A DNA stretch of 10,993 nucleotides from Phellopilus nigrolimitatus (GCA_021029095.1 JAJOHG010000618.1:1-10993), one strand, 5' to 3'; numbered from the stretch's first letter, positions 1-7,954 are shown. Notes: generated by a model not told the origin, from the sequence alone. Program-made: numbers and translations.

Positions 1-514
1 TCGATGCGGGATCCAGATGGCCGTTCGGAGAGCTCCCAGTTTCACCGGCCCAATGCGATTCGCTCCTACTTCCCATCGCGAGGCTCTGCGGACCAGCTAA
101 CTTTACCGTCTCAAATGCCTGCCGAACTTGGAAATCTTCGGTCGCATTTTTTTGAGTCGTGTTCCACGAAACTCTCTAAAAGCACGTATATGTTGACTCG
201 GGAAGACAGAGTCGGCCTGGCATATTCCAACTCCGTAAATTTGTTGACCGCTTTCTCCAATCACAACCGGGTACTGGTCTATGTCGTTCTCTACGTCGGA
301 ACTGTATTTCCCGCTTGGCTCACTTGTCATTCGGAAGTTTGGCTCCGGCGTATCAAGAAAAGCACTTTTTTCAAGATGCCATCATCCGAACATACGAGGT
401 CATTTCTATCGCCGAGCATCTGCGCATATCTCCTTTACTGCGGCCTTCACCACCCGCTGCAACGATTTCGCCGTGCGTTTGCACGTAAAGTACAACTTCT
501 TTCCTTAGACTCAT
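1..514 (-). CDS. Unrecognised gene, 5' part, runs off the left edge (tentative)
   Basis: No single frame is open through this stretch, but a spliced minus-strand model is. Exon 1 is 514-396, starting at an ATG (N-terminus MSLRKEVVLYVQTHG). Exon 2 is 322-232. Exon 3 is 175-1 and stays open to the window edge. The introns are 395-323 (donor GTATGT, acceptor AAG) and 231-176 (donor GTTGGA, TCAAC branch-like site, acceptor TTTTAG). At 73 and 56 nt they match the intron sizes of the other genes here, and both junctions keep frame. The 128 visible codons give a hydrophilic protein rich in Gly, Ser and charged residues, including DIDQYPVVIGESGQQIYG. I see no signal peptide, membrane segment or catalytic motif and do not recognise a family. 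The alternative is a decayed gene with a frameshift at the seven-A run (minus strand, near 148-154). The model rests only on splice signals and open frames. Confidence 0.35.
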
Positions 515-750
515 CGTTGAGAACACTTCCCGCTTCACTTACTTTTTGACGAGGTTCCGGACACATCGCGAACGATAATTTACGATTAGATGATAATTAC
601 CGAAAACGCATAGTATTGTAGTGACTCCATAGTACGTGAGTTTGTACCGATAATACAGTTCAGGGTGCTAAATAATGAGAAAATTTTTAAAGAGGTTTTG
701 CCATTTGATGAGAAGAAGAATGAGTTCATGCAATCAATACGCATAAATAA
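515..750. other. Short intergenic stretch between two divergent units
   Basis: This AT-rich stretch separates the start of the leftward unknown gene from the rightward kinase remnant. It has stops in all frames and no recognisable gene. If both flanking units are or were transcribed it would hold their divergent promoters. I see no clear TATA box. The two AACGCGTT boxes at its right end are listed separately. Confidence 0.4.
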
Positions 751-767
751 CGCGTTATAAACGCGTT
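749..767. promoter_or_regulatory. Pair of AACGCGTT boxes (MCB-like)
   Basis: Two exact copies of the palindromic octamer AACGCGTT lie at 749-756 and 760-767, 11 bp apart start to start, about one helical turn. Each contains ACGCGT, the MluI cell-cycle box bound by MBF (Mbp1/Swi6-type) factors in ascomycete yeasts. Whether the same factor uses this site in this fungus is inference. The site sits 235 bp upstream of the proposed start of the left-edge gene and immediately before the kinase remnant. Confidence 0.35.
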
Positions 768-1386
768 CAGGAAGCGCGTGATCGACGCTCATTTCGCACC
801 TCCCATGTCCGAATCTGAGCCACCTGCAATCGAAGACCGTACCATCCGAGCGCCGCTTTGCCCCATCCTCGAGCCCATCACAAAAGTCACGGAAATCGAA
901 TTCTTCAAGGCATGCTTTAGGGCGATATTCGCTGGTGAGCCTCCCCGGCGCTCCGGCTGCTACCACAACGGTCAGTGGCCACGGTCTTCTTTATTGACTT
1001 CGCGTCGTCCCTGCACAGCGCTCCACGCCCTCAGAGGCCTGGGCATCGCGCACGGGGACATCAGCCCCGCGAACATCCTGTGCTACAACACGAAGACCCA
1101 GCCCTTCCCGCGAAAATTGAAACCGGCGCCCGCGAGAGACCATGCCTTGCTCGAACAAGCGGCAACTCAAAGCACCGTCCAAGACCCAGCAGCGATGGAG
1201 GTAGAAGGCGCGGATGACGACCCGCCGCTCCTCCCCTTGCCCAAGCCCCCGCCGCCTGCAACGCGCTCTGGGGACCTGTACTGCGGCGTGCTGAACGACT
1301 TCGACCTGGCTGGCGACAGCGCGATGGACAAGTATCGGATAGGCACGACTCCGTTGGCGGGAGGCTCGCTCGACAAACCGACCTGA
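751..1386 (+). pseudogene. FunK1-type fungal protein kinase, truncated remnant
   Basis: The open frame begins after a stop at 748-750, and its first in-frame ATG is at 805. CILEPITKVTEIEFFKA-like sequence is followed by an 84-nt intron at 935-1018 (GTGAGC ... CTGCACAG). Its removal joins FKACFRAIFA to LHALRGLG and gives the family spacing up to the catalytic loop. That loop, HGDISPANILCY, carries the HxDxxxxN residues. After an insert of about 60 residues rich in Pro and acidic residues comes GVLNDFDLAGDS, the metal-binding DFD equivalent, then RIGTTP, where the family normally reads GT-x-PFMA. The frame then diverges and stops. The N-lobe is missing upstream and the C-lobe helices downstream. 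A weak echo of the family C-terminus (a Trp, then Cys and Lys spaced as usual) may remain near 1404-1473. An active short kinase is unlikely because the ATP-binding lobe is absent. Confidence 0.62.
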
Positions 1387-1875
1387 ACGCCGACACGATC
1401 CCGGGTCTGGGTGCGTGAGCCCAGAAACTCCGAGTGGACGGCGTCGCGCTGCCGTCGTGCGAAGCCACGATAAAGCAACTACATGGCAGATCGCATAGGC
1501 GCTTCGGTTGTGTCGATACCAAGTATATTTTGCCTTCGTTGAACAAGAGTCGACAACTTACGTGCCGCACACCCAAATTAACCATTCTCAATCAAAATCG
1601 TCCTATCTGGATTTGATATTCTCATATTACCACCAAATGTCGCTGCTCTACTTTGCAGCTTCGTTCGCTCAACGCTGCAAGCCCGTTAGCCAAGGGGAAG
1701 GAATGGGCAGTGAACGTTTGCAGTTCTGCCAAATGGGAGATTTTGTATTCCTAACATCATTGCTAGTAACGAGCCAAGAAACAGTCTATTTATTGACTGT
1801 TGGCGCTGGAGTCTATGAGAATAATAACGCAGTGTTCGTAGAAATCGTGGCGTCTGAAGAAAGAGAAGAAACAGC
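1387..1875. other. Decayed kinase tail and 3' flank of the Pgc1-like gene
   Basis: No gene is supported here. The first part (to about 1475) may hold eroded C-lobe sequence of the FunK1 remnant. The rest is AT-richer and forms the downstream flank of the leftward Pgc1-like gene, whose stop codon is at 1876-1878. A plus-strand open stretch across 1508-2005 overlaps the last coding exon of that gene in antisense and has no recognisable protein motif. Confidence 0.5.
1780..1801 (-). terminator. AATAAA polyadenylation hexamer in a hairpin loop
   Basis: On the minus strand this reads AACAGTC-AATAAATA-GACTGTT, a perfect 7-bp stem around an 8-nt loop that contains a consensus AATAAA. It lies about 80 nt after the stop codon of the Pgc1-like gene, a plausible distance for a 3' end signal. 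Fungal poly(A) signals are loose, so a functional role for the hexamer is inference. The inverted repeat itself is directly visible. Confidence 0.4.
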
Positions 1876-3511
1876 TCATGCAGTCACGGCGGTAGAAGCA
1901 GCAGGTAAAGAGGACACCGGAGAGTTCAAAGGCGTAAAAGGACCTCCAAACTTCTCCATGGCCAATGTAAGCTTTCTCCACGTGACGAGCTGGAGGGGCG
2001 TGTAGTAGTGCATGTTCGTCCACAGGAAGAGTCGTCCATACTCGGAATCCACCTTCGCATAATCCACTGCAGATAAGAAAGGTGACGTGTCAGATCAACG
2101 TGAGAGTTAGTAGAGCTTGAAAAGAGCTTACCTTCGACAGAAGACCGCATACTAAGATAAGACTTCGTCACGTCCGTGATAATGGCGTCAACTTCCCAAC
2201 GAATGCACTACGCATGTTTGAGTTAATTTGAAAGAAGAAATAAAATTCGAGTTGAGATCTACCTCCATCATTTGTCTGGGATCGTTTACCGTCCAAACCA
2301 TAAGTTTCTTCCCCGCGGCCTTGCACTCTTTCCTGAACCTGCTCAAACGTCAGAAAAAAAAAAACTGCGGATGGCCTAATATGGTGATCTTGTTTACCTT
2401 TCTCCTTCCCATGTCTGCAATGCAGCAAATCCCATTGAGAACGCATCACATCCCTGCCAGAAATACTCGCGTGCAACATATGGGCTCAGCCCAATATGGG
2501 CCCGACAGCAGTAAGGGATTAACGTCTTCGCCGGCTCAATGAACTTGGGATGCCAAAGGCCGAGAATAATGCGCGGCGCAAGGAGTGTCTCCCAGTTGTC
2601 GTAGGATGAAATGATGGTGTGCATGAGCGGAAAGAGACGCGTTGGATCATTGAAGACCTTCACATCGACATTGATAAGAACATGGCGATTCTCCTCCTAG
2701 ATGAGAAACATGGTGAATACTAAAGTGGTAGCCTCGAAAGAACATACATACCTTCATAAGAAGCGCAACAGTTTCCGCGAACGTAGGAATTGCCTGCTTC
2801 GGCTCCTTCTTCGTCCTAGCATGCTCCATTCCGTCAGGACCATACCAGTTTTTCTCCCTTATCAAACCTAAAACAATAAAATGAGCAAATCGAAAAAGTA
2901 AAAATATCAAAAAGTATACCTTCCATGTCTGTCGTACGATCTAAACCTATAATAAATATTTTTGAATCATTGTCAAAGCCGCATAAATAAATCTGCTAAA
3001 GAACTGACTTTGGTCATGGAACATCATTACGACGTTGTCGAGCGACACATGGACGTCTGGGAGCGTATGTCACGGGGCGCACCGGGCGCATGCGACTTGG
3101 AAACGTTACCGCTCTCAATGCCCTCGCTGCCATCCCGCATCGCTTTCTCAAAACTCGCCAGGCTGTTCTCCGGATAAGCAGCAGAGGCCTTGATGATTCG
3201 AAATTGTATTTCGGACCGGGTTTTCCGAATTTGGGTGACCGGATTTGGGTGACACGCAATATGAGAAGGAGGATTACGGCACAGCAGCGTCAGGTGGACA
3301 GATGGTCAGGCAAGATAGGCAATTGGGAAGCATCAGTGGCGTTCTAATACGTAGAGCATGATGACGAATACATACACCTCGATGGCCCCAGCAATCTATA
3401 GACACGGAATGGCTGCCGTCAGTAACGACACTCCATATGAAGAAAAGAAAGAAACGAACCAGGCAGTCTACGCTCGCCCTCAGAAGCTGACTTGGTAGAG
3501 AACTGCGACAT
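1876..3511 (-). CDS. PGC1: Pgc1-like phosphatidylglycerol phospholipase C (GDPD family)
   Basis: Ten exons on the minus strand: 3511-3460, 3395-3376, 3188-3110, 3056-3009, 2946-2920, 2867-2752, 2696-2398, 2338-2263, 2207-2132, 2066-1876. They sum to 984 nt, 327 aa plus stop, close to yeast Pgc1 (about 320 aa). GDPD-fold motifs appear in order: CWGHRGASAAYPENSLASFE (19-38, catalytic His22-Arg23), GIESDVH (metal-binding Glu49 and Asp51), MFHDQSLDRTTD (second catalytic His64), NVDVK (Asp125, Lys127), ILGLWHP, KKLMVWTVNDP (224-234) and DAIITD (246-251). Known yeast Pgc1 cleaves phosphatidylglycerol to diacylglycerol and glycerol 3-phosphate. The C-terminal region here is aromatic but lacks the strongly hydrophobic tail of yeast Pgc1, so membrane attachment may differ. 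The start is the ATG whose exon ends ERRLP and splices in phase to DCWGHRG. Intron 2 is long (187 nt) with an AAG acceptor; the others are 52-65 nt. All ten exons keep frame, so the gene looks intact. Another GDPD substrate is possible. Confidence 0.88.
3225..3252. repeat. 14-bp tandem duplication inside intron 2 of the Pgc1-like gene
   Basis: Two adjacent copies, CCGAATTTGGGTGA and CCGGATTTGGGTGA, differ at one base. They lie in the 187-nt intron between the HRG microexon and the next exon, about 40 nt before its acceptor. This small duplication partly explains why the intron is about three times the usual length here. Confidence 0.75.
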
Positions 3512-4249
3512 GTCAGCTTTGTAGAGGCTCAGAAATCGAGGGGGTCGGGTCCAGAGCCAACTGCGACAAAGGGAGATTGAAAAGTAAGCCAACCGTGCTG
3601 TCTCTCGTAAGGGAGCTGAGACAAGCCGGGTAAATCGCAAGACTGGGGAGACGAAGGATGGGATCGTGGTGGTGGTGGTACGATACGAGCCGCCGAGGGT
3701 TCGAGACGTTTAAGTACCCTCGAGCTGAAGCGAGACCTTCGAACGCCAGACATGGTTGCCGAGAATGGCAACATTATGTAGTAAATTTGCCGCTTATTCA
3801 ATGGATCGTCCGTCCAGGTGCATCCAGGGTCGTCCGTTGCGGTTAGCCGTGCCCCATTAACTTTTCTCTCCTTTCAGATGGAAGACGAGAATAGAAAGGA
3901 ACGTGCTCAAGAAGACCGAATAGCCCTTAGACTTTGCTGCACGTTTTCATTCCCAACTGTGCGCCACCCGGGGAATCCGATTGGTTCATTTCGCTTCGTA
4001 TCCGCGGTAGGAAGCGCCCAGACACGTCAAGCGGTGATACTGCCGTACACGGGACTCGGTCATTTGCTTTTTATCTACCGTAAAACCTTGTCTGAGCTCC
4101 GGCTGACGTACAGAAGTTGACAGTAAAAGCGGATAAATTTTACCAACGTCGGAAACCGAACTGTCATGTATATCCGGAACTACAACATGCACGTTCTCGC
4201 CCACATATTTCTAACAGAATTCGGGTTACATAACGTACACCACCTCTTG
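3512..4249. other. Intergenic region: promoter of the Pgc1-like gene and 3' flank of the arrestin gene
   Basis: The part next to 3511 is pyrimidine-rich on the minus strand, as expected of a fungal promoter or leader. The part next to 4249 is the arrestin 3' flank. Open stretches exist (minus 3801-3529, plus 3818-4120, minus 4204-3986), but none shows a known motif. One oddity is a strong splice-acceptor-like string on the plus strand (TTAAC, pyrimidine tract, CTTTCAG) ending at 3878, directly before an ATG. It could belong to an antisense transcript. No gene is claimed. Confidence 0.5.
3663..3684. repeat. (GGT)4 microsatellite flanked by inverted ATCGT/ACGAT
   Basis: Four GGT units (3668-3679) are bracketed by 5-bp inverted arms ATCGT (3663-3667) and ACGAT (3680-3684). 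It lies about 150 bp upstream of the Pgc1-like start codon, in its presumed leader or promoter. A role in regulation is not shown. Confidence 0.6.
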
Positions 4250-5863
4250 CTAATATCCGTCGTAAGTTAGCTCCGGTGCTGGGTGCTCGTCGAGTGTGGG
4301 ATCGCTCTGGTCAGAGTATGCCGCTACGCCAACTTCATGGCCAAATTCATCAGTGGACCAAGCATCTGTGGTGAGCTTAATCGGAATGACAAGCCGGGCG
4401 TCTGAGAATGGCGATTTTCCAGGATCTACAGGGTGCATCGAGAGAACGATGAAGTCCTTCAGGCGGCGTTAGAACTTCTGACGAAAAACAACTGAAATAC
4501 AAAAGCCACCTTTACGTGCAGGCCACTTGCTTTGAAACCTGCGATCTTCACGCTCCGGTCCACTTTGAGTTCCCCGTACCATGCAACCCAGTCACGGCCA
4601 CCTCCAAGGTTCGCTCCATCTTCTCTTCTAGCGTCGGTACCGTAACCCCTGAATACGCCTTCGCCGATCTGTACAGTCTTCCAAATGTCCGTGTTGTTAC
4701 CGCGTGGGGGCGTCGCGCGCTTCGAAATACTCCTTACATCGACGCTCGTCTGGCGAAGGAGTTGTATGCGAGTCATCCCTGGCTTCGAGAAGGCGAGGTC
4801 ACCAGGATTATTGTAGTCATAAGGGCCGGAAGAAGAGCGAAATACCGCGGGAGCATAAGGAAGGTATGAGGCGAGGGAAAAGGCAGATGATATGAGAAAA
4901 AGATGGAAAGGTATGACGTCGTTCATACAGTATACATGCGTGTTCGGAAGATATAACTAGGAGTTGGGCACTAAGCTGAAGCAACAAGTGAAAATAGAAA
5001 TTAAAACGGACATTAATATTGATATCGTCACCACGGGGGAGTTTCGCCTTAATGACTTCCCGGTGCAAAGCCCAATCCTCGTTATATATTGCAGATGGAT
5101 GCGTAAAATTCGTCGTTAAAGAGCCTGGAAGAGGGAAAGCAGGACGCGAGCGCGGGCGAAAATTGAAAGGGGTTGACACAGTGCTATATGCGAAAATCTA
5201 CAATTTAGTTATATGCACTTCCACGCGGATGATGAAACAACATACGTATTTGCGAGGCCAAATAGACTGACTTTGCGTCTAACAACAGTCGCAGATACAG
5301 TGTAGTCAATATTAGCAGAAAACCCAGGTACCCCGGAAAGATGCTCCTCAAAAGTTGGTGGTAAGGGATAGGTCGCCTTCCCGTCGCTGAATGTCATCGG
5401 AAGAGTAAGTGCGAAAGACAGAGACGAAGGACAGGGTCCCGGAGAGAATTCGCGAGTCCAAAGCGTTTTCGTGTCAAGACATAGCAAAGAAGTGTTCGTG
5501 CCCCCCTCAGCGATTTCCCTTAGGCGTAGGGCACCTTCGATCTAAACATAGTATAAAGTTAAGTAATTCGTAATATAATAAAATACTATGCAAATAAAAT
5601 AAAAAAACCAAACATACCTTGACATCGACGCTGAGAACTGAATCGACGTTCTTGAGCTCCACTGTGCCCTCGACAAGTCCACCGCGGCCATATTCAGGAA
5701 GAGTAACATCGTCATTTTGGCCAACTAATCGTAGCACAACGCCGCCAGATCGCGAGTTCTTGACAAAGTTGCCCTGAGGCCGTCGAGCGCGCGGTCTTTG
5801 GGCAAGCAACTGCTCAGTGTCCGGCAGCTCATAGTGGTAGGATGGCAAGCTCGCCGTCGACAT
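4250..5863 (-). CDS. Arrestin-like domain protein (probable trafficking adaptor)
   Basis: Five exons on the minus strand: 5863-5618, 5541-5246, 5183-5012, 4956-4510, 4456-4250. They sum to 1368 nt, 455 aa. Introns are 76, 62, 55 and 53 nt. Intron 4 ends in AAG but has a CTAAC branch site 13 nt before it. Arrestin-fold signatures: LRLVGQ...PEYGRGGLVEGTVELKNV (about 44-76) matches the first arrestin_N strands; then SVDVKIEGALRL, a long strand with KTLWTREF, YPLPPTFEEH, FSANIDYTVSATVVRRK, and a C-terminal half with HVYCMNDVIPFHLFL, WYGELKVD and HVKDFIVLSMHP followed by IPIKLTTDAW. No membrane segment or signal peptide was seen. Proteins of this type recruit ubiquitin ligases or endocytic factors to membrane proteins; that role is inferred from the fold. 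LPSY at residues 6-9 fits the loose (L/P)PxY WW-binding pattern. LPEY at 55-58 is part of the fold and probably not a docking site. The start is the first ATG of the open frame; an earlier non-ATG stretch continues upstream. Confidence 0.82.
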
Positions 5864-6257
5864 TCTCGTCTTCGAGGCTAGGTACAACTCGGCCTAGGCA
5901 GATGATGGTGGTCAGGGAAAAACCGCTGAGTCTTCTCCAGAAGCACGCAGACCGCGCGCAGCGCTGACTATGTTGGAGCATCTACAGTGTGTCTCAAGCC
6001 AAGCTTTGTGAACGTGGTCACGACTGGGATCTGTGCACCATGCGCTCCCATACGTTCGGCTTTGCCTCCGAATCTATAATTGGTCATAGTCGTTGTCGCT
6101 GTGGGGAAATCTGTCCATTCTACCGACGGCATCGACAGAACCGCGGTGCTGCGCTGCGCTCGTGGAAGAAGCGCAGTTGAGTCGTGAGTATCGCCCGCTC
6201 GAGGCGCCCATGTTCAAGCGCTCAAATGTAGCCGTCCTCGGCCGAAATATATAAATT
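5864..6257 (-). promoter_or_regulatory. Presumed promoter and long 5' leader of the arrestin gene
   Basis: On the minus strand a TATATA-containing element lies at about 6246-6257, near 390 bp upstream of the arrestin ATG. If transcription starts just after it, the leader would be about 350 nt and hold a 45-codon upstream ORF (6211-6074). A 7-bp inverted repeat, CTGCGCT/AGCGCAG (6154-6160 and 6170-6176), could fold in that leader. A closer, TATA-less start is equally possible. Confidence 0.35.
6074..6211 (-). CDS. Small ORF, possible uORF of the arrestin gene
   Basis: An ATG-started 45-codon ORF begins about 40 nt downstream of the TATA-like element and ends well before the arrestin start. 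The peptide is Ser/Arg/Asp-rich with no recognised motif (ends HSDNDYDQL). It could be a translated uORF, an unrecognised first exon, or chance; only its position relative to the promoter-like element argues for it. Confidence 0.2.
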   Translation of the reverse strand: MGASSGRYSRLNCASSTSAAQHRGSVDAVGRMDRFPHSDNDYDQL

Positions 6258-6697
6258 AAAGATAACGCAAATCATAGAAAGGCGCATCAAGAATCAACAA
6301 AGTCCAAAGAAAATTCAAATTTGCTCAGAGATCATATGAGATCCAACTAAATGTTACCCAGTGCAGGTAGGCTTCCAAAATGAATTCTATCCCCTATTCT
6401 ACAATTTTTAGCATGAACAACACCAGAAAAACTTGAAAGTAGACGATATGTACAGAGAGAATGACCAAGAGTTACGTCAGAAAGGCCGAGTTATAAGGAA
6501 AGCCCGTAGTTATATTTCTGAATGCATAAGCTCCTCGTAAATACCCATGCTCAAACAATGGGAAACAAGGCGTTTATGAACCAGGTATTTCACAACACCC
6601 TACGAGAGCGGCTAAAAGCAAGCGTATCCATTCGACGCTGACAATGTACATAGCTTCAGACACGCACAACATCGACGCAGCGTCTGCAGAATCGACA
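6258..6697. other. 3' flank of the SLC1-type gene; nothing coding seen
   Basis: An AT-rich stretch with stops in every frame. It follows the stop codon of the leftward acyltransferase gene (6700-6698) and should contain its 3' UTR and poly(A) site. I could not single out one convincing signal. No RNA gene or repeat family was recognised. Confidence 0.5.
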
Positions 6698-7954
6698 TTA
6701 CGAACTCCCAGGGGAGTCCGACGGGGTATCTGGCCTATCAACAAGTACCATTCCTTCGTCCTCCTCCGTTTCCGTGCCTCGATCGCTCCCATTTCGTCTT
6801 GGTAGCAGAGAGGGTGACGTATCGACGGCCAGTGGCGCAGATGCGGACGTATCTTCATCAGCAGCTTCATGGACCTCTGTAGGAGGTGTGTCGGGCCGGC
6901 TTGGCTCAGGAGCTTGCTGGGCAGGAATGGGGGTTATAATGGAAGATTTCTCCTCGCCTATAGTTTGAGGGACCTCGGGGCGACCGCCAGATATCTCGTA
7001 CAGGGCTTCGAGCATTTGCTCGCGGACTTTCACTGCCAGCTCTCCGACGTCGGATGCCGTTAGGCCGACAGTTGGCACCGGCGGCAGAACTAAAAAAATA
7101 AACGATGAAAGGAAACCCAGAAAAGACACAAAACGTAATTTGTACCTTTGATTTTCAGCTTGCCGCTTTCGAAAACACCTTTGCGGTACAATCGGTAATA
7201 ATGCTCGCAAACGACAGGTGTAATCGGCACACCCGACTGAACAGCAAGATGGAAAGCACCTTTCTTGAACGGAAGCAAACTCGGCTTCTCGCTGAGGGTG
7301 CGCGTGCCTTCGGGGAAAACCCACAGAGAAGTCTTACGATCTTTCATCGCCTTCCCCGCCTCCGTTACCGACTGCACCGCTCGGGCATTACTCTTGCGAT
7401 CGATAAATACGGCGCCGGACAGCGTCATGAATTGACCCAAAAGCGGCATCCATTTAAGCTCCTTCTTCGATGTCATGGATGACTGGGTGGGTAATATACT
7501 GTAGATGCCGAATGGAGTACGATATGTGATTTTCCAAAGCAAGCATAGTCGGACTTAACGGTCAGGCTTTTGAAGACGCACTCAGAGGTCATGGTAGTGC
7601 GCACCGTCCGACGAAGAGTATATCTAGCATGCTCTGATGGTTTCCAATCATAACAGCTGGCTTAACTGCCAAGTGCTCCTCTCCCTCGACCTCGATGTAT
7701 ATCCCAAGCAGTCTGCTCGCAAGGGCGTAGAAACTGCGGGCAACAATCCAGTTGATGTCGAAGCGCCTCCCAATGAGAGTCATCCCGATCGATGCAAAAA
7801 CGCCCCAAACCGAACATACGCCCATCGTCGAGAGAAAAAGTCCGAGTCGGACGTAGTAACGCGCAAGCGGGGATGCATTGGACGCAGTGTGCAGGAGGAA
7901 CACAGGGAGTGAAAGGTAAGCGAGAGGTTTGAAGAGAGACGTTAGCAACGACAT
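6698..7954 (-). CDS. SLC1: 1-acyl-sn-glycerol-3-phosphate acyltransferase (LPAAT)
   Basis: Three exons on the minus strand: 7954-7605, 7498-7146, 7089-6698. They sum to 1095 nt, 364 aa. The enzyme transfers an acyl chain from acyl-CoA to lysophosphatidic acid, giving phosphatidic acid, at the ER or lipid droplets. All PlsC-family motifs are intact: NHQSMLD (His106, Asp111; NHx4D), FIDR (148-151), FPEGTR (178-183) and PITPVV (208-213). Two hydrophobic segments at about 10-26 and 34-60 fit membrane anchoring as in yeast Slc1. KKELKWMPLLGQFM and PFKKGAFHLA also align with yeast Slc1. Intron 1 is 106 nt, intron 2 is 56 nt. From about residue 265 the protein carries an extra hydrophilic tail rich in Pro, Ser, Thr and acidic residues, making it about 60 aa longer than yeast Slc1 (303 aa). 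The start is the first ATG of the frame, just before the membrane segment. It is divergent from NOP14, 256 bp away. Confidence 0.93.

Noticed and set aside
4..549. A 181-codon open plus-strand frame at the left edge
   Set aside because: It has no recognisable motif and lies antisense to the spliced minus-strand model, which has proper splice signals; the openness is probably a shadow.
1508..2005. A 165-codon plus-strand open frame
   Set aside because: Its right part is antisense to the last exon of the Pgc1-like gene, and its left part covers non-coding flank; no family signature.
3181..3200. Apparent frameshift pseudogene, because the HRG motif seems broken next to ASAAYPEN
   Set aside because: The true HRG lies upstream at 3376-3395 and splices in phase; the sequence at 3189-3200 is intron end.
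3529..3801. 90-codon minus-strand open frame just upstream of the Pgc1-like gene
   Set aside because: It overlaps the presumed leader, is not in frame with the conserved exons, and has no motif; the ATG at 3511 joins in phase to the HRG exon.
3986..4204. 72-codon minus-strand frame after the arrestin stop
   Set aside because: Preceded by an in-frame stop, no ATG at its start, no family motif; treated as 3' flank.
5989..6180. Cys/His-containing plus-strand frame that looks faintly like a zinc finger
   Set aside because: It starts without ATG, its Cys/His spacing fits no known finger, and it is antisense to the arrestin leader.
7105..7482. 125-codon plus-strand frame
   Set aside because: Fully antisense to the acyltransferase exon that carries FPEGTR and other conserved motifs.
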